A DNA stretch of 64,000 nucleotides from Myrica gale. Its lineage: Eukaryota > Streptophyta > Magnoliopsida > Fagales > Myricaceae. Shown here in pieces: positions 62,374 through 64,000 of the stretch. The first letter of the stretch is position 1, and each line of letters starts with the position of its first letter. Made by a program: the position numbers and the translations under genes. The notes below the pieces were generated by a model, which saw nothing but the letters and a program-made list of their open reading frames with translations, was not told the DNA's origin and made no database searches. The stretch is taken from contig OZ005609.1 in assembly GCA_963930655.1 (NCBI GenBank), positions 17,185,001 to 17,249,000 of the forward strand. The letters are read 5' to 3'.

Positions 62374-62876
62374 CTGCAAAAACAAAGTATAGATATAAAT
62401 TGGTTTCTAATTTGAGAAGGGGAAAGGAAAATGAGAAGGGGACTAATCTTACGAAAAAACATCAGCAGCAAAAAAAGTAGGTGACAAGAATATACTTTGG
62501 ATCTTGTAACTGAAAAAGAACAGCTTTTAGTTCTCAGAAGGAGGTAACATAATCTAGTTGTTTCAACGGAGGAATACTTCATTTCAGCAGAACTGCAAAC
62601 TTTCCTGATAGTGTGCCTATACTAAGTGCCTAATAGCTAATTTGAAATTTAGTATCTAATAAAATTGGAAAACAGCCATATTTGAAATCCTACGTATGTC
62701 AATTAGGTATCATTTATCATTCATTATTGAATAGTATCAAACTATTTCCATCGTTCTTTGAACATTTTTTATTCCTTATTATCTTGTTATTTTTAAATAT
62801 TTCATATTTACAATTAATACCGAAGCTATTGATTTTTCCTAGATTTCAATGAATTGACATATCATTGCATCCAGAC

Positions 62877-63344
62877 GGGAAATGTTTCGGTCCTAAAACT
62901 TCAGTTCTAACCGGTTCTAATAGAGTTTTCTGATGTTGCCAACACATTAATAAATTTCATCAATGGTCCAAATGAAATTAGTAAATGCATTAATGATACC
63001 ATTAAAATAAAAAAAGTTGAGCCATTAATATATTGTTTAGGCGTCTCATTTGTGGCGTCTTGGGGGTTCTGAGGGCGTTTGTTTTTGTGGCATCTTGGCG
63101 TCTTCTAGGGAGAGTCTAGTTGGCTGGTGGGCTGAGGGTGCTCTTGGGAGAGCCTCAGTATTTTCTCTTGTACTGTTGTCTCCGTTGTCGCGTGTACTTT
63201 GTCTTTTTCTTTTTTAATAAAATTGGCTTAATTATCAAAAAAAAAATATATTGTTTAATGCAATTTGGATCATTAATGGAATTCATTAATGTATTGGCAA
63301 CATCAAAACCCTTATTAGGACCTATTAGGACTGAAACCTTCCCC
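62877..63344. mobile_element. Mutator-like MITE in copy B, itself interrupted
   Basis: Long inverted ends: GGGAAATGTTTCGGTCCTAA on the left against GGGGAAGGTTTCAGTCCTAA read inward from the right, continuing with complementary TTTTGATGTTGCCAA phrases. It is flanked by perfect 10-bp duplications GCATCCAGAC at 62867-62876 and 63345-63354. Copy A at about 17.36 kb has a single GCATCCAGAT. Without the LINE at 63040-63245 and its repeat it is about 250 bp. Duplication length and long arms fit Mutator-type elements. Confidence 0.88.
63040..63245 (+). mobile_element. 206-bp LINE 3' end with 13-bp TSD
   Basis: A 5'-truncated tail ending TTATCAAAAAAAAAA. Flanked by AATATATTGTTTA at 63027-63039 and 63246-63258. 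It shares with the element at 2175-3656 the phrases CTCTTGTACT, TCGTTGT/CCGTTGT and AATAARATT.RCTTA before the tail, so the two are the same family. It sits inside the MITE. Confidence 0.88.
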
Positions 63345-63571
63345 GCATCCAGACACCACGTCTCCCCTATTAGTGCACTAAATTATGTAGCACATATGTA
63401 TTGGTCATACATAGCTATTCCACTTAAATGCCCTAACTATTCCTCTGGAATTTCAATGATCTTATGCCAGGTTGCATTAGATGATATCTCTAATCCAATG
63501 CAAATATTTTTCCCCAATGTTTTTTTATGGTACGCTTTCTCATTGTTAAAAATGTCAAAATTCATTATATC

Positions 63572-64000
63572 TTTTTTGATAAGTAAGGCAATTTTATTGA
63601 ATGAAAAAGGAAAAGAAGAAACAGTACAAAGGACTATACTGAAACCATTAGACCAAACAAGCTAGAAAACTAATGAAGTCGAAAAACTCTGAAAAGGAAG
63701 ACCCCAACATAGCATTCACCCACAAGAACAAGGACTGCAAAAATTGTCGCTCAGACCCTCCATGGACACAGCCGCTCCCTCAAAACATCTCTCATTTCTC
63801 TCTCCATAAAGTCAACCAAATACAAATAGGGATCATTCTCCAAATAGCTAAGGCCCGAGGGTCTTTAAACACTCTTTTCCAGCACAACAAAACTTAACCT
63901 ACCCTCCTAGGCATCACCCAAGCATAGTTCATGATAGAGAGCACAAAGGACCACAGATCCCTAGCAACCAGACAGTGCAGCAAAATGTGATCAACAGACT
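63572..64000 (-). mobile_element. LINE 3' end, runs off the window
   Basis: The minus strand has a zf-RVT region (VDHILLHCLVARDLWSF, then WVMPRRVG and VLLCWKRVF), broken by stops, followed by a 3' UTR with AGTATAGTCCTTTGTACTG and a tail ATCAAAAAAG at 63577-63572. It cuts off the alignment of duplication copy B. The 5' part lies beyond 64000. Confidence 0.8.

Larger units (their letters stand above)
58853..63571. repeat. Segmental duplication copy B (3' half of OXA2 locus)
   Basis: Same orientation and order as 9581-17560. Copy B lacks the two transposons found in copy A but carries its own: a Mutator-like MITE at 62877-63344, a 163-bp gain at 61383-61545 and a LINE starting at 63572. It lacks about 0.7 kb of intron present in copy A near 15.87-16.6 kb. 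The duplicated block continues beyond what can be followed because of the LINE and the window end. Confidence 0.9.

Overview
This is nuclear DNA from a flowering plant, most likely a woody eudicot. It is AT-rich, its genes have many small exons with GT/AG introns, and it holds plant-type GDSL lipase, OXA2 and receptor-kinase genes among Athila/Ty3, copia, LINE and hAT elements. The exact lineage cannot be fixed from sequence alone.

Layout. 0-3.7 kb: a hAT element with a broken transposase, then an internally deleted LINE with a 13-bp target-site duplication. 4.0-5.7 kb (minus): an intact five-exon GDSL esterase/lipase, the only complete gene here. 9.6-24.6 kb (minus): a decayed OXA2-type (Oxa1/Alb3 insertase plus TPR) gene, copy A, split by a hAT element, a second DNA transposon, an inverted (twin-primed) LINE and a copia fragment. 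27-33 kb: two LINE pieces, one carrying a nested LINE tail and cut by a long LTR. 35-38.4 kb: a DNA-transposon-like zone rich in the TTCGAA palindrome. 38.5-48.5 kb: a broken Athila-type Ty3 element holding a solo LTR and an internally deleted copia element. 48.5-56 kb: further LTR, gag and pol remains plus a third hAT element. 56.6-58.1 kb: an RNase H fragment and a receptor-kinase pseudogene inside a 38-bp inverted repeat. 58.9-64 kb: a second, same-orientation copy (B) of the 3' half of the OXA2 gene, open through seven exons, carrying a Mutator-like MITE with a LINE inside it, and then another LINE.

The strongest biology is the OXA2 duplication. Copies A and B serve as empty-site references for each other, so three transposon insertions can be placed exactly and dated after the duplication. 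Copy A has at least five disabling lesions; copy B shows none in the part visible. I found no convincing new molecular system. The novelty lies in nested and rearranged transposons and in the fate of the duplicated insertase gene.
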